In this document: positions 42,147-51,235 of the stretch, one piece after another | How the letters are laid out: each line of letters begins with the position of its first letter | How positions within the stretch are numbered: position 1 is the first letter of the stretch | Translations under genes and position numbers: made by a program | Assembly (NCBI RefSeq): GCF_963528755.1 | Contig: NZ_CAURXA010000001.1 | Location: 186,001 to 250,000 of the forward strand | DNA length: 64,000 nt | Source: Selenomonas sp963528755 | Lineage (GTDB): Bacteria > Bacillota > Negativicutes > Selenomonadales > Selenomonadaceae | Reading direction: 5' to 3' | Notes under the pieces: generated by a model | Seen by the model: only the letters and a program-made list of their open reading frames with translations | Databases searched by the model: none | Told to the model about the DNA's origin: nothing

Positions 42147-43322
42147 TTATTTCCGATGATTCTTGAGAAAGTTGCCGATTCTTGCGAGAGCCTCGGAGAT
42201 CTTGTCGATGGAGGTCGCGTAGGAACAGCGGATGTGTCCCTTGCCGCTTTCGCCGAAGGCGCTGCCAGGGACGAGGGCGACGTGCTCCTTGATGAGCAGG
42301 TTTTCGGCAAATTCTTCATCCGTATAGCCGCTCGACGTGATGTTCGGGAAGATGTAGAAGGCGCCTTTCGGCTCGAAGCACGAGAGGCCGAGTTTTTGGA
42401 ACCCGTCGTAGATGAGGCGGCGGCGGCGGTCGTATTCTGCGACCATCTTTTTCATGTATTTCTCGCCGCGGCGCAGAGCCTCGACGGCGGCAATCTGTGC
42501 CGTGATGGGTGCGCAGAGCATCGTGTACTGATGGATCTTCGTCATGGCGGCGATGAAGTCGGGGTTGCCGAGCGCATAGCCGATGCGCCAGCCCGTCATG
42601 GCGTAGGCCTTGGAGAAGCCGTTCAAGAGAATCGTGCGCTCCTTCATGCCGGGCAGCGAGGAAAACGCCGTGTGCTCCATGCCGCCGTAGGTGAGGTCGC
42701 CGTAGATTTCATCGGAGACGACGATGAGGTCGTGCTTTTCAGCGAAGGCGGCGATCTTCTGAAGGTCGTCCTTCGCCATGACGGCGCCCGTCGGGTTGTT
42801 CGGGTAGCCAATCAGAAGCGCCTTCGTTCGCTTCGTCACGTGCGGCTCAAGTTCTTCGGGCGTGATGCGGAAGTCGTTTTCAAGCTTCGCGGCGACGGGT
42901 ACGGGCTTGCCGCCCGCAAAGGTCACGCAGGCTTGATACGAGACGTAGCAAGGCTCGGGAATCAAGACTTCATCACCGGGTGAGAGTATGGCGCGCATAG
43001 TGATGTCGAGCGCTTCGCTGACACCGACGGTGACGAGGATGTCTTTGGCCGGTTCATAGGAAATGCCGTAACGGCCCGCGTAGTGCGCGGCGATTTCTTC
43101 ACGCAGTTCGAGCATGCCGCGGTTCGCCGTGTAGGAGGTGTAGCCTTGTTCAAGCCCGTGAACGCAACTTTCACGGATCGACCACGGCGTGATGAAGTCC
43201 GGCTCGCCGACGCCCAAGGATACGACGTCCTCCATCTCGGCGGCGATGTCGAAGTACTTTCTTATGCCCGAGGGAGGCACGGCATGGACGGCGGGTGAGA
43301 TGCGCTCCTTCCAGTTCGTCAT
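42147..43322 (-). CDS. PLP-dependent aminotransferase, class I (AspAT/PatA-like)
   Basis: 391-residue fold-I aminotransferase. It has SLGVGEPDFITPW, the GYTSYTANRGMLELREEI segment, YPNNPTGAV, SDEIYGDLTYGG and the PLP lysine in NGFSKAYAMTGWRIGY, ending with the Arg of IRCSYATS. Such genes are annotated patA or aspC; substrate could be aspartate, aromatic acids or others. The start codon (ATG at 43320-43322) overlaps the stop of the Lrp-type gene upstream, so they form one operon. Confidence 0.9.
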   Translation of the reverse strand: MTNWKERISPAVHAVPPSGIRKYFDIAAEMEDVVSLGVGEPDFITPWSIRESCVHGLEQGYTSYTANRGMLELREEIAAHYAGRYGISYEPAKDILVTVGVSEALDITMRAILSPGDEVLIPEPCYVSYQACVTFAGGKPVPVAAKLENDFRITPEELEPHVTKRTKALLIGYPNNPTGAVMAKDDLQKIAAFAEKHDLIVVSDEIYGDLTYGGMEHTAFSSLPGMKERTILLNGFSKAYAMTGWRIGYALGNPDFIAAMTKIHQYTMLCAPITAQIAAVEALRRGEKYMKKMVAEYDRRRRLIYDGFQKLGLSCFEPKGAFYIFPNITSSGYTDEEFAENLLIKEHVALVPGSAFGESGKGHIRCSYATSIDKISEALARIGNFLKNHRK

Positions 43323-43798
43323 GGCGACACCACCAGTCGGCGATCCTTCTCCTTGTCGTTGATGATCGTGCCGTCCTTCTTGTACGCCTTGAGCATGAAG
43401 TGGCTACGCGTCTGCGTGACGCCATCGATCGTTGAGAGGCGCGTCGCGACGAAGTTGGCGACATCCTGAAGCGATTTTCCTTCGATGATGACGAGGAGAT
43501 CGAAACTGCCGCTCATGAGGTAGACGGTGCGCACCTCTTCAAAGCGGTAGATGCGCTCGGCGATGGCGTCGAAGCCGACTTCACGCTCGGGCGTGAGGTT
43601 GACCTCGATGATCGCCGTGACCGTGTCATCGCCGAATTTCTGCCAGTTGATCAAGGTGTTGTAGCTGAGGATGATCTTGTCCTGCTCCAGCCCCCGGATG
43701 TCCTTTTCCACCTCGTACTCGCTTTTCTTGAGCACGGCAGCAATCTCGCCGATGGGACGGCGGGCGTCACGCTCTAAGAGTTCCAAGAGTTCGCGCAT
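43319..43798 (-). CDS. Lrp/AsnC-family transcriptional regulator
   Basis: 159 residues. A winged helix (MRELLELLERDARRPIGEIA, DIRGLEQDKIILSYNTLIN) and a C-terminal RAM ligand domain (VRTVYLMSGSFDLLVIIEGK, FVATRLSTIDGV). Start Met at 43798 is chosen since AGAAGGAG lies 8 nt before it; an upstream Met two codons earlier is too close to that site. Overlaps the aminotransferase by four bases and probably regulates this operon in response to an amino acid. Confidence 0.85.
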   Translation of the reverse strand: MRELLELLERDARRPIGEIAAVLKKSEYEVEKDIRGLEQDKIILSYNTLINWQKFGDDTVTAIIEVNLTPEREVGFDAIAERIYRFEEVRTVYLMSGSFDLLVIIEGKSLQDVANFVATRLSTIDGVTQTRSHFMLKAYKKDGTIINDKEKDRRLVVSP

Positions 43799-43920
43799 AG
43801 TCATTTCTCCTTCTCTGCCCCAATTCACTTGCGGATATTGGTCTTTCATCATATAATATAAAAGAAACGCTATAAAGGATAATAGCATAGAATAAATAGG
43901 GAAATCAATCGCTTTTTTGG

Positions 43921-43942
43921 GGAAGCGCTGAATTTGTCAGTG
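43921..43942 (+). repeat. Dispersed 22-bp repeat, copy 2
   Basis: Same element as at 6530-6551, opposite orientation, one mismatch. Here GAAGCGCTGA and TCAGTGCTTTC form a hairpin around ATTTG, in the divergent gap between the Lrp gene and the YhcH-like gene. Confidence 0.6.
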
Positions 43943-43968
43943 CTTTCTATAGCGAAGGAGGATTGCTT

Positions 43969-44451
43969 ATGATGACGGGTATCATCGGGGTGTCGAAGGA
44001 TGAGCAGAAGGGATATTCGACGGCTCTGATGAAAGCGCTTGCCTTTTTGCGCACACAGGACTTCCGCAATATGCCGGAAGGACGTCACGAGATCGACGGC
44101 GACAAGATCTTCGCGCTGCTCTCGCGCTATACGACGCGGCCACAGGCAGAGTGCGCCCCCGAGGCGCATCGAAAGTTCGTGGATGTTCAGTATGTCGCGG
44201 ACGGCGAGGAGTTTCTCGGCTGGTGTCCGATGAGTCCCGACCTCGTGGAGATGGAGCCTTACGATGAGGCGCGGGACATCATCTTTTATCGCGCCCTGAT
44301 TCCCGAGAGCAGCATCCTGCTCAAGGCGGGAAGCTATGCCGTGCTCTATCCGGAGGACGTGCATCGCCCGGGCGTTTCGGTGCTCGACGAGTATCCAGCG
44401 GACGTGACGAAGGTCGTCGTGAAGATTGATTTGGAGTTGATGAAGAACTGA
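43969..44451 (+). CDS. YhcH/YjgK/YiaL-family protein (DUF386)
   Basis: 160 residues. It has MRMPEGRHEIDG-like NMPEGRHEIDGDKIFALLSR, EAHRKFVDVQYVADGEEFLG and YPEDVHRPGVSV, the cupin-like core of the family thought to act on sugar anomers such as sialic acid (YhcH) and beta-galactosidase beta subunits. His residues in HEIDG, HRKFVD and DVHRPG fit metal binding. ATG at 43969 with AAGGAGG 7 nt upstream. Followed by purL with a 45-nt gap. Confidence 0.8.
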   Translation: MMTGIIGVSKDEQKGYSTALMKALAFLRTQDFRNMPEGRHEIDGDKIFALLSRYTTRPQAECAPEAHRKFVDVQYVADGEEFLGWCPMSPDLVEMEPYDEARDIIFYRALIPESSILLKAGSYAVLYPEDVHRPGVSVLDEYPADVTKVVVKIDLELMKN

Positions 44452-44496
44452 CAAGATGCAAGAAGAGATAAGGGAACTGACCAGAGAGGATGGTTT

Positions 44497-47400
44497 GTGG
44501 GCATGAGTGTAAGAAGACTTTTTGTAGAGAAGAGGCAGGGATATTTCGACATTCCCGCGCAGCAGCTTTGTGAGGACCTGACGGAGACGTTCCGTCTGGC
44601 GACGGAGCTCAAGGCAGTGCGCATCTTCATTCGCTACGACATCGAGGGGCTTTCAGACGAAGAATACAAGGCGGTGCGCGATATCGTCTTCGTTGAGCCG
44701 CCCGTCGATACGGTCTACGAGGAGAAACTGCCCGACTTTCCCGAGTCGAAGGCGTTCGCTGTTGAGTATCTGCCGGGGCAGTACGACCAGCGTGCTGATT
44801 CGGCGGCGCAGTGCGTGCAGCTTGTGACGCAGAAGGAGCGTCCGGCAATTCGCACGGCGATCGTCTATGTGATCGTCGGCACGATTTCGGCAGATCTTTT
44901 GGCAAAGATTAAGGCGTACTGCATCAACAAGGTCGAAAGCCGCGAGGCCGATTTGCAGAAGCCGACGACGCTCGTGGAGAAGATCGAAGAGCCTGCCGAT
45001 GTGGAGACACTTGCGGGATTCTGCCGCATGGATGTGACGACGCTCGGAAATTTGTCGAAAGAGCGCGGCTTTGCCATGAGTCTGGAGGATCTGCAGTTCT
45101 GCCAGAAGTATTTTGCCTCGGCGGAGAAGCGTGAGCCGACGATCACGGAGCTTCGCGTCATCGACACGTATTGGTCTGATCACTGCCGCCATACGACGTT
45201 TACGACGGTCATCGACAAGGTGGACTTCGGCAACGGCAAATACGTACCGATGCTTGCGCAGGCAGTGAAGCTCTACATGCTCGACCGCGAGAAGATTCAT
45301 GCGGGAAAGCAGGCGGACGTATCCTTGATGGATCTTGCGTGCATCGGCATGAAGGCGCTGCGTCAGCAGGGGCTTTTGGAAGATCTCGATGCCTCCGATG
45401 AGGTCAACGCGTGCAGCATCGTCGTGCCTGTGGAGATTGACGGCAAGGAAGAAAATTGGCTCGTGATGTTCAAGAACGAGACGCACAACCATCCGACGGA
45501 AATTGAACCGTTTGGCGGTGCGGCGACGTGCCTTGGCGGTGCGATCCGTGATCCCCTGTCGGGGCGTTCCTACGTCTATCAGGCGATGCGTGTGACTGGC
45601 GCCGCCGACCCACGCGGCAAGATTGCCGATACATTGCCGGGCAAGCTGCCGCAAAAGAAGATTACGCAAGGGGCGGCGGCAGGCTTTAGCTCCTACGGCA
45701 ACCAGATCGGTCTTGCGACGGGCGAGGTGCATGAGTTCTACCACGAAGGCTACATGGCGAAGCGCATGGAGATCGGCGCCGTCATTGGCGCTGTGCCGCA
45801 GGCGGACGTCGTGCGCCAGACGCCGGAGCCGGGCGACGTCGTCGTCTTGGTCGGCGGCCGCACGGGACGCGACGGCTGCGGCGGCGCGACCGGCTCGTCG
45901 AAGGTACACACGGAGGCTTCTTTGACGACGGCGGGCGCCGAGGTGCAGAAGGGAAATGCGCCGACGGAGCGCAAGCTTCAGCGCCTCTTCCGCCATCCCG
46001 AGGTCAGCCGTTTCATCAAGCGCTGCAACGATTTTGGTGCAGGCGGCGTCGCCGTCGCCGTCGGCGAACTTGCGCCGTCCTTGGCGATCGATCTCGATGC
46101 CGTGAAGAAAAAGTACGAGGGACTCGACGGCACGGAGCTTGCCATTTCCGAATCGCAGGAACGCATGGCCGTCGTCATGCGTCCCGAGGCTCTACCTGTT
46201 CTCACGGCGTTCGCTGATCGCGAGAATCTGGAGGCGACGCCGATCGCTCAGGTCACGGATACAGGCAGGCTTGAGATGGTCTGGCGCGGGCAGAAGATTG
46301 TGAGCCTCGCGCGCGTCTTCCTCGATACGAACGGCGTCAAGCAGCATGCGCGCGTGACCTTGAAGTCGCCCGACGTGGAGACGAACTATCTGCGCCAACT
46401 GCCGCCTGCTGTCGTCAAGAACCAGCGCGACCTTACGGCGGCATGGCATGCAAATCTTGCTGATCTCAATGTTGCCAGTCAGAAGGGACTTGCCGAGCGC
46501 TTTGACTCTACAGTCGGCGCGGGCACGGTTCTGATGCCGTTTGGCGGCAAGGATCAGTTGTCGCCGCAGCAGGGCATGGTTGCAAAAATTCCCGTGAAGA
46601 AGGGCGAAACGGATACGGCGACGGCGATGACCTTCGGCTTCGATCCGTATTTGTCGGAGTGGAGTCCGTTCCACGGTGCGCTCTATGCCATCGTCGAGGC
46701 GGTCACGAAGATGGTGGCGCTCGGCGCGGATGCAGCGACGGTGCGCCTCTCCTTGCAGGAGTACTTCGAGAGCCTCGGCAAAGATCCCGAGAAGTGGGGT
46801 ATGCCGTTTGCGGCACTTTTGGGTGCACTATGGGCGCAGCATGAGCTTCGCGTGCCTGCCATCGGCGGCAAGGATTCGATGTCGGGCACATTTGAGAGTC
46901 TCCATGTGCCGCCTACGGTCGTCGCCTTTGCCGTCAACGTCATGAAAGCGAGCGAGGCGATTTCCGCCGAATTCAAGTACGCGAACAGCAAGGTCTATGC
47001 TGTCGAGGTGCCGATCGATGCAAACGATTTGCCTGTTTTTGCCAACCTGCGCCGCAACTATGAGCGCGTGCATGCACTGATGCAGAGCCGCCGCGTGTTT
47101 TCGGCGGCGAGCGTCGGCAGGGGCGGCATCGCGGCAGCCTTGACGAAGATGTGCTTGGGCAACGGCCTTGGTTTCAAGGCAGCGCCTGGCGCGATCAAGT
47201 TTGAAGATCTCTTCCGTCCCGCCTACGGTACGATTCTCTTGGAGATGAGCGAGGCGGTCAACGTGACGGATGCGCTCGCCGGCGTCAAGTGGACGCTCCT
47301 CGGGCGCACGACGACGGTTGCGAGCATCGTCTGCAACGGGATGGTGCAGACACTCGACGAGCTTCGCGAGTCTTATGTGGGTGCGCTTGACGGCATCTTC

Positions 47401-48288
47401 CCGGCGACGGTCAGCAGCAAAGGCAGGACGGCCTCGGCAGCCGCGCCGTTCCGCCGCGGCGTGCGCCAGCGAGCCAGTGATCACTATACGAAGCCACGCA
47501 TCTTCATGCCTGTTTTTCCCGGCATCAACTGCGAGTACGAGACGCAGCGCGCCTTTGAGAAGGCGGGCGGCGAAGTCGATGCGCTCGTCATTCGCAATCT
47601 CACGCCGCAGACCGTCGAAGAATCGGTGCAGGCGATCACCTCGGGCATCAACAAGGCGCAGATCCTCATGCTGCCAGGCGGTTTCTCGGGCGGTGACGAG
47701 CCGGACGGCTCGGGCAAGTTCATCGCGGCGACGCTCAGAAATCCGCGCATCGCTGAGGCGATCATGGAACTTCTGCAGAAGCGAGAGGGGCTGATCCTCG
47801 GTATCTGCAACGGCTTCCAGGCGCTCGTCAAGCTCGGCCTCCTTCCTTACGGCAAGATCATGCCGCTTGATCCAGAGTCTCCGACGCTCACGCGCAATAC
47901 GATCGGCAGACACGTCTCGTGCATGGTGCAGACGCGCATCATGTCGAACCTATCGCCGTGGTTCAATAATGTCTCAGTCGGCGATATTCATACGATTCCT
48001 GTCTCGCACGGCGAAGGAAGGTTTGTCGCCGACAAGGAAGTCATCGCGAGGATGCGCATACGCGGGCAAATCGCGGCGCAGTATGTCGACGATGCAGGCG
48101 AGCCGACGATGGAATCGCCGTTCAACCCGAACGGTTCGATGGAAGCGATCGAGGCGATCACAAGCCCCAATGGCCGCATCCTCGGCAAGATGGGGCACTC
48201 CGAGCGCGTCGGCGATAACATCTCGAAGAACGTGCCGGGCAACAAGGATCAGGGACTCTTCGACGCAGGTGTGCGTTTCTTCCGCTGA
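44497..48288 (+). CDS. purL: Phosphoribosylformylglycinamidine synthase, single-chain
   Basis: 1263-residue FGAM synthase with all domains in one chain, as in some Clostridia and Negativicutes and unlike the PurS/Q/L split of Bacillus. The synthetase part contains DHCRHTTF, ETHNHPTEIEPFGGAATCLG, GRDGCGGATGSSK, and DFGAGGVAVAVGELAPSL. The C-terminal glutaminase has nucleophile Cys in LILGICNGFQ, GGFSGGDEPDGSGKF and the catalytic His-Glu in VSHGEGRF. GTG at 44497 is 7 nt after GAGAGG; ATG at 44503 is an alternative. The rest of the pur genes are not in view. Confidence 0.95.
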   Translation: MGMSVRRLFVEKRQGYFDIPAQQLCEDLTETFRLATELKAVRIFIRYDIEGLSDEEYKAVRDIVFVEPPVDTVYEEKLPDFPESKAFAVEYLPGQYDQRADSAAQCVQLVTQKERPAIRTAIVYVIVGTISADLLAKIKAYCINKVESREADLQKPTTLVEKIEEPADVETLAGFCRMDVTTLGNLSKERGFAMSLEDLQFCQKYFASAEKREPTITELRVIDTYWSDHCRHTTFTTVIDKVDFGNGKYVPMLAQAVKLYMLDREKIHAGKQADVSLMDLACIGMKALRQQGLLEDLDASDEVNACSIVVPVEIDGKEENWLVMFKNETHNHPTEIEPFGGAATCLGGAIRDPLSGRSYVYQAMRVTGAADPRGKIADTLPGKLPQKKITQGAAAGFSSYGNQIGLATGEVHEFYHEGYMAKRMEIGAVIGAVPQADVVRQTPEPGDVVVLVGGRTGRDGCGGATGSSKVHTEASLTTAGAEVQKGNAPTERKLQRLFRHPEVSRFIKRCNDFGAGGVAVAVGELAPSLAIDLDAVKKKYEGLDGTELAISESQERMAVVMRPEALPVLTAFADRENLEATPIAQVTDTGRLEMVWRGQKIVSLARVFLDTNGVKQHARVTLKSPDVETNYLRQLPPAVVKNQRDLTAAWHANLADLNVASQKGLAERFDSTVGAGTVLMPFGGKDQLSPQQGMVAKIPVKKGETDTATAMTFGFDPYLSEWSPFHGALYAIVEAVTKMVALGADAATVRLSLQEYFESLGKDPEKWGMPFAALLGALWAQHELRVPAIGGKDSMSGTFESLHVPPTVVAFAVNVMKASEAISAEFKYANSKVYAVEVPIDANDLPVFANLRRNYERVHALMQSRRVFSAASVGRGGIAAALTKMCLGNGLGFKAAPGAIKFEDLFRPAYGTILLEMSEAVNVTDALAGVKWTLLGRTTTVASIVCNGMVQTLDELRESYVGALDGIFPATVSSKGRTASAAAPFRRGVRQRASDHYTKPRIFMPVFPGINCEYETQRAFEKAGGEVDALVIRNLTPQTVEESVQAITSGINKAQILMLPGGFSGGDEPDGSGKFIAATLRNPRIAEAIMELLQKREGLILGICNGFQALVKLGLLPYGKIMPLDPESPTLTRNTIGRHVSCMVQTRIMSNLSPWFNNVSVGDIHTIPVSHGEGRFVADKEVIARMRIRGQIAAQYVDDAGEPTMESPFNPNGSMEAIEAITSPNGRILGKMGHSERVGDNISKNVPGNKDQGLFDAGVRFFR

Positions 48289-48324
48289 GATGGTGTCGAA
48301 GCAAAGGTAATAAGGAAGATGAGA

Positions 48325-48361
48325 CTGCCGCATGAGTTATTTTTGCTTGTGCGGCAGCTTT
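48325..48361 (+). terminator. Terminator-like hairpin after purL
   Basis: CTGCCGCA (48325-48332) pairs with TGCGGCAG (48350-48357), followed by CTTTGATAGG. The T run is short, so termination may be partial; the thioesterase gene starts 20 nt later. Confidence 0.6.
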
Positions 48362-48376
48362 GATAGGAGGAAATAC

Positions 48377-48910
48377 ATGAAGCATTTCAGTATGCAGGAA
48401 AGCCGCATCGTCATCAGCGAGGTCATGATGCCGAGCCAGGCGAACCCCAACGGCAACGTCCACGGCGGCGAGATCATGAAGCTCATGGATTCGGCGGCTT
48501 ACGCGGCGGCGCGTCGCTATGCGCGCTCGAACGTCGTGACGGCGCGCGTCGATGAACTGGAATTCCATCTGCCGATCCGCATCGGCGATCTCGTCGTCGT
48601 GACGGCGGACGTCGTCTACGTCGGGCACAGCTCTATGGAGATCGCCGTCAATGTTATCGTCGAAGATCTCGATGACGGCAGCGAGCCGCAGCTCGGCCTG
48701 TCGGCGTATTTCACAATGGTGGCGCTTGACCGCAACGCACGGCCGAAAGCCGTGCCGCCCCTGGAGCTCGATACCGAGGAGGCGCGCGTCGCTTTCGAGG
48801 AAGGAAAGCGACGCTATGAGGAGCACAAGGCGCGCAAGAAACGCAAAGCGGCAGTGCCGGCGGGAATTGTCAAGAGCGGTCAGGGGAAGTCTGAGGACAA
48901 CGGGAAATAG
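48377..48910 (+). CDS. Acyl-CoA thioesterase, hotdog fold (YciA/BACH type)
   Basis: 177-residue single-hotdog thioesterase hydrolysing acyl-CoAs. It has MMPSQANPNGNVHGGEIMKL with the catalytic Asp later (MDSAAYAAARR), and RVDELEFHLPIRIGDLVVVT. The C-terminal 25 residues are Lys/Arg rich (KARKKRKAAVPA) and extend past the usual fold. ATG at 48377 with AGGAGG. The natural acyl substrate is unknown. Confidence 0.88.
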   Translation: MKHFSMQESRIVISEVMMPSQANPNGNVHGGEIMKLMDSAAYAAARRYARSNVVTARVDELEFHLPIRIGDLVVVTADVVYVGHSSMEIAVNVIVEDLDDGSEPQLGLSAYFTMVALDRNARPKAVPPLELDTEEARVAFEEGKRRYEEHKARKKRKAAVPAGIVKSGQGKSEDNGK

Positions 48911-48952
48911 ACAAAAAAGAAGGGCAAGCCGCAAGGCGAGCCCTTCTTTTTC
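48911..48952. terminator. Strong bidirectional terminator
   Basis: AAGAAGGGC-aa-GCC-gcaa-GGC-ga-GCCCTTCTT (48917-48948) with A and T runs on both flanks. It ends the thioesterase gene on plus and would end the small RNA on minus. Confidence 0.9.
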
Positions 48953-49057
48953 GGGATAGAGAAAGAATTAGATTTTCAAGCAGCAGGGAGGCACAGAAGT
49001 GTGGAAAGGGCCACCGTTGCCGCTGGCATCGAGCCGGCTGCTGGATTCCCGCTCGAT
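48911..49057 (-). ncRNA. Candidate small RNA gene, family unknown
   Basis: A minus-strand extended -10, TGCTATACT (TATACT at 49069-49064), puts the start near 49057. The RNA would begin exactly with ATCGAGC (49057-49051), which pairs with GCTCGAT (49034-49028), then GCC-agc-GGC (49027-49019), a GTGG/CCAC stem and CAC-ttct-GTG. CAGCAG in the first loop can pair with CTGCTG nearer the 3' end, a possible pseudoknot. The bidirectional terminator at 48917-48948 ends it, giving about 145 nt. It does not match 6S, SRP or RNase P motifs that I know. Confidence 0.45.
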
Positions 49058-49063
49058 ACGGAA

Positions 49064-49072
49064 AGTATAGCA
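49064..49072 (-). promoter_or_regulatory. Minus-strand extended -10 for the candidate small RNA
   Basis: Read on the minus strand, TGCTATACT, with no clear -35. Its spacing to the first hairpin arm at 49057 is the expected 6-7 nt. Confidence 0.5.
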
Positions 49073-49108
49073 TGGTAAGATTAAAGGAAAGGGGCAATTG
49101 CAGTTAAA

Positions 49109-49155
49109 AAGCAATTAACAATTCCGACTGAAATAGAAGGGATTGTTAATTGCTT
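49109..49155. repeat. 14-bp perfect inverted repeat, operator-like
   Basis: AAGCAATTAACAAT (49109-49122) and ATTGTTAATTGCTT (49142-49155) are exact inverted copies, extended inward by CC/GG, with a 13-nt spacer centre. The right arm covers the TTGTTA -35 of the next promoter. It could be a repressor operator or an RNA hairpin. Confidence 0.65.
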
Positions 49156-49172
49156 GACACAGTTGATATAAT
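49143..49172 (+). promoter_or_regulatory. Promoter of the DUF2156 gene
   Basis: TTGTTA (49143-49148), 18-nt spacer, TATAAT (49167-49172) with TGA before it. A TTGACA at 49154-49159 is too close to this -10. It leaves a leader of about 110 nt that includes a hairpin around GAAGAATGCGCATGCTTC. Confidence 0.65.
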
Positions 49173-49288
49173 GATAGGACAACAGGGCAAGAAAATTGCT
49201 GAATCGTGAGGTTTTGCAGCGGGAGTTCATGCGAGAAGAATGCGCATGCTTCTTGTTCGCAGAACCTTGGTGACTAAGCGAGAGAGGA

Positions 49289-50194
49289 ATGAGCATCATA
49301 AATTTCAAGGTTTTGCAAAAAGAGGACAAGCCGCTGCTCGACTGTTTTTTTCGGGCGCGTTACTATGAGAATTCACACTTCAATTTTACGAACCTCTACA
49401 TGTGGCACGAACCGTATAAAATTATGTGGGCGAAGGAAGACGATGTGCTTTATATGAAGGCTGAGTGGGAAGGGCGAGAATTCGCCATGCAGCCTTTCGG
49501 CCCAGAGGAAAAGATGGCGGCTGCCGTCGGACGCTTCATCGACTACTTCAAGGCGAAGGGAAAGCCCGTGCGCTTTTCGGGCGTTGAGCGTTCCTTCGCG
49601 GACATCCTTGAAAATTACGAGGGAGCGGACTTCGCTGTCGAGTCTGACCGCAACAACTTCGACTACGTCTACCTCGCCGACGATTTGATGAAGCTGGCGG
49701 GGCGCAAGTTCCATTCGAAGAAGAACCATCTGAACAGCTTCCGCAAGAATTATCCCGAGGCTGAGTATCAGCCCATTACGGATGAGATCGTCACGCAATG
49801 CAAGCTGACGATCAACAGCTGGTATAAGCAGCATGCGCAGGAAGTTCCCGACGATCCGTTCATCGCGCTTGAGCGTCAGGCGATCATCGAGGTCTTGAAC
49901 AACTTCGAGGATTTTCAGCTCAAGGGCGGCGCGATTCTCATCGGACAGCGTGTCGTCGCCTTCACCTTCGGCGAGCAGCTCAACGATGACACGGCGGTCA
50001 TCCATGTGGAAAAGGCAGATCCCGAGGTGCGCGGCGCGTACCCCGCGATCAATCAGGCATTTGTTGAGCATGCGTGGTCCGACATGACGTACATCAATCG
50101 CGAGGAGGACATGGGCATCGAGGGGCTTCGACAGGCGAAGGAATCATACAAGCCCGTGAAGCTCATTGAGAAGTTCAATGCTTGGATGAGATAA
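49289..50194 (+). CDS. DUF2156 protein (GNAT-like, lysyltransferase C-domain type)
   Basis: 301 residues. The family is related to the C-terminal domain of phosphatidylglycerol lysyltransferases (MprF), with two GNAT-like halves. It has HFNFTNLYMWHEPYKIMW at the start, KFHSKKNHLNSFRKNYP in the middle and EDMGIEGLRQAKESYKPVKL at the end, which are the conserved DUF2156 stretches. No membrane segments, so not a whole MprF. Substrate unknown. ATG at 49289 with GAGAGG. Behind an operator-like repeat; EamA exporter follows 19 nt later. Confidence 0.85.
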   Translation: MSIINFKVLQKEDKPLLDCFFRARYYENSHFNFTNLYMWHEPYKIMWAKEDDVLYMKAEWEGREFAMQPFGPEEKMAAAVGRFIDYFKAKGKPVRFSGVERSFADILENYEGADFAVESDRNNFDYVYLADDLMKLAGRKFHSKKNHLNSFRKNYPEAEYQPITDEIVTQCKLTINSWYKQHAQEVPDDPFIALERQAIIEVLNNFEDFQLKGGAILIGQRVVAFTFGEQLNDDTAVIHVEKADPEVRGAYPAINQAFVEHAWSDMTYINREEDMGIEGLRQAKESYKPVKLIEKFNAWMR

Positions 50195-50213
50195 AGAAGC
50201 GGGGGTGAGATCT

Positions 50214-51125
50214 GTGCGTCTGCGCGGCAGCTTGGCACTCTTTGTCGCCGCCTTCATCTGGGGTACGACGTTCGTCGCTCAGTCCGTCGGCATGGAGGGC
50301 ATCGGCCCTTTCACATACGGTGCGGCACGCTATGTCGTCGCTGTCCCCGTCGTCTTTCTCCTGTGGCTCTTTTTCGCGCCCAAAAGACGCGCGGCGAAGG
50401 CGGCGGGTACGTATCGTCCGGGCTTTAAGGCGGGCGCGCTCGTGGGCGTGATCCTCTTCCTGGGAACGACTTCGCAGCAGGTGGGCATGCAGTACACGAC
50501 GGTGGGAAAGACGGCGTTCATCACATGCCTTTATCTCGTCTTCGTGCCGCTTGCCGCCGTATTTTTCGGCAGCCGCATCCGTCCGCTTCATTGGGGCGGC
50601 GCGGTTTTGGCGCTCAGCGGACTCTATCTGCTCTCGATGAAGGATGGCTTTTCCCTCTCTTACGGCGATGCGATCATGGTGGGAAGTTCGCTCCTCTGGA
50701 CGATGCACATCCTCTGCGTCGGCCGTTTCGCTTCCTTCGTCGATGCGGTGGAGCTTTCCCTCGCGCAGCTTTTCGTCTGCGCCTGTGCGAGTCTGGCACT
50801 CGCCTTTCTCTTTGAGCAGCCGACCGTCTCGGGCATCGAGGGCGCGGCGACGGCGATCCTCTATGCAGGGATCATGAGCTCGGGCGTCGCCTTTACGCTG
50901 CAGATCGTCGGCCAGCAGTACGCTGAGCCTGCCTTGGCGGCCGTCATCATGAGCCTTGAGTCCGTGTTCGGAGCGCTTTCGGGCGCAATCCTCCTCGGTG
51001 AGTCGATGAGCGCTGCCGAGCTTTCCGGCTGCACCTTGATGCTTGCGGGCATGCTTTTCGCTCAGCTTGCGGGAGTTCGCGGGATAAAACGTCCTCAAAC
51101 AGAGGAGGAGAACGGGACAAATTAA
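50214..51125 (+). CDS. EamA/DMT-family transporter
   Basis: 303-residue exporter with ten predicted helices in two EamA repeats. It starts with RLRGSLALFVAAFIWGTTFV and has PFTYGAARYVVAVPVVFLLW, and in the second repeat AAVIMSLESVFGALSGAILL, typical of the family. Substrate unknown (metabolite or amino acid export). GTG at 50214 follows GGGGGTGA; a GTG at 50205 lies within that site. Likely cotranscribed with the DUF2156 gene. Confidence 0.85.
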   Translation: MRLRGSLALFVAAFIWGTTFVAQSVGMEGIGPFTYGAARYVVAVPVVFLLWLFFAPKRRAAKAAGTYRPGFKAGALVGVILFLGTTSQQVGMQYTTVGKTAFITCLYLVFVPLAAVFFGSRIRPLHWGGAVLALSGLYLLSMKDGFSLSYGDAIMVGSSLLWTMHILCVGRFASFVDAVELSLAQLFVCACASLALAFLFEQPTVSGIEGAATAILYAGIMSSGVAFTLQIVGQQYAEPALAAVIMSLESVFGALSGAILLGESMSAAELSGCTLMLAGMLFAQLAGVRGIKRPQTEEENGTN

Positions 51126-51235
51126 GCATTTTCCCTCTTTTTGCAGGAATGGCGAGAAGAATGGCGAATAAAGGCAAATGGATAATTGACAAAGAGGGAT
51201 GGATCTGCGAGGCATAGAGAGGGGGAACCGCTTCC

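Noticed and set aside
48977..49066. Known riboswitch (cobalamin, TPP or Moco) for the fold near 49 kb
   Set aside because: The conserved boxes I know for these classes are not complete on either strand; left as an unidentified RNA.
49154..49172. TTGACA followed by TATAAT as a promoter
   Set aside because: Spacer is only seven bases; the functional -35 is more likely TTGTTA at 49143-49148.
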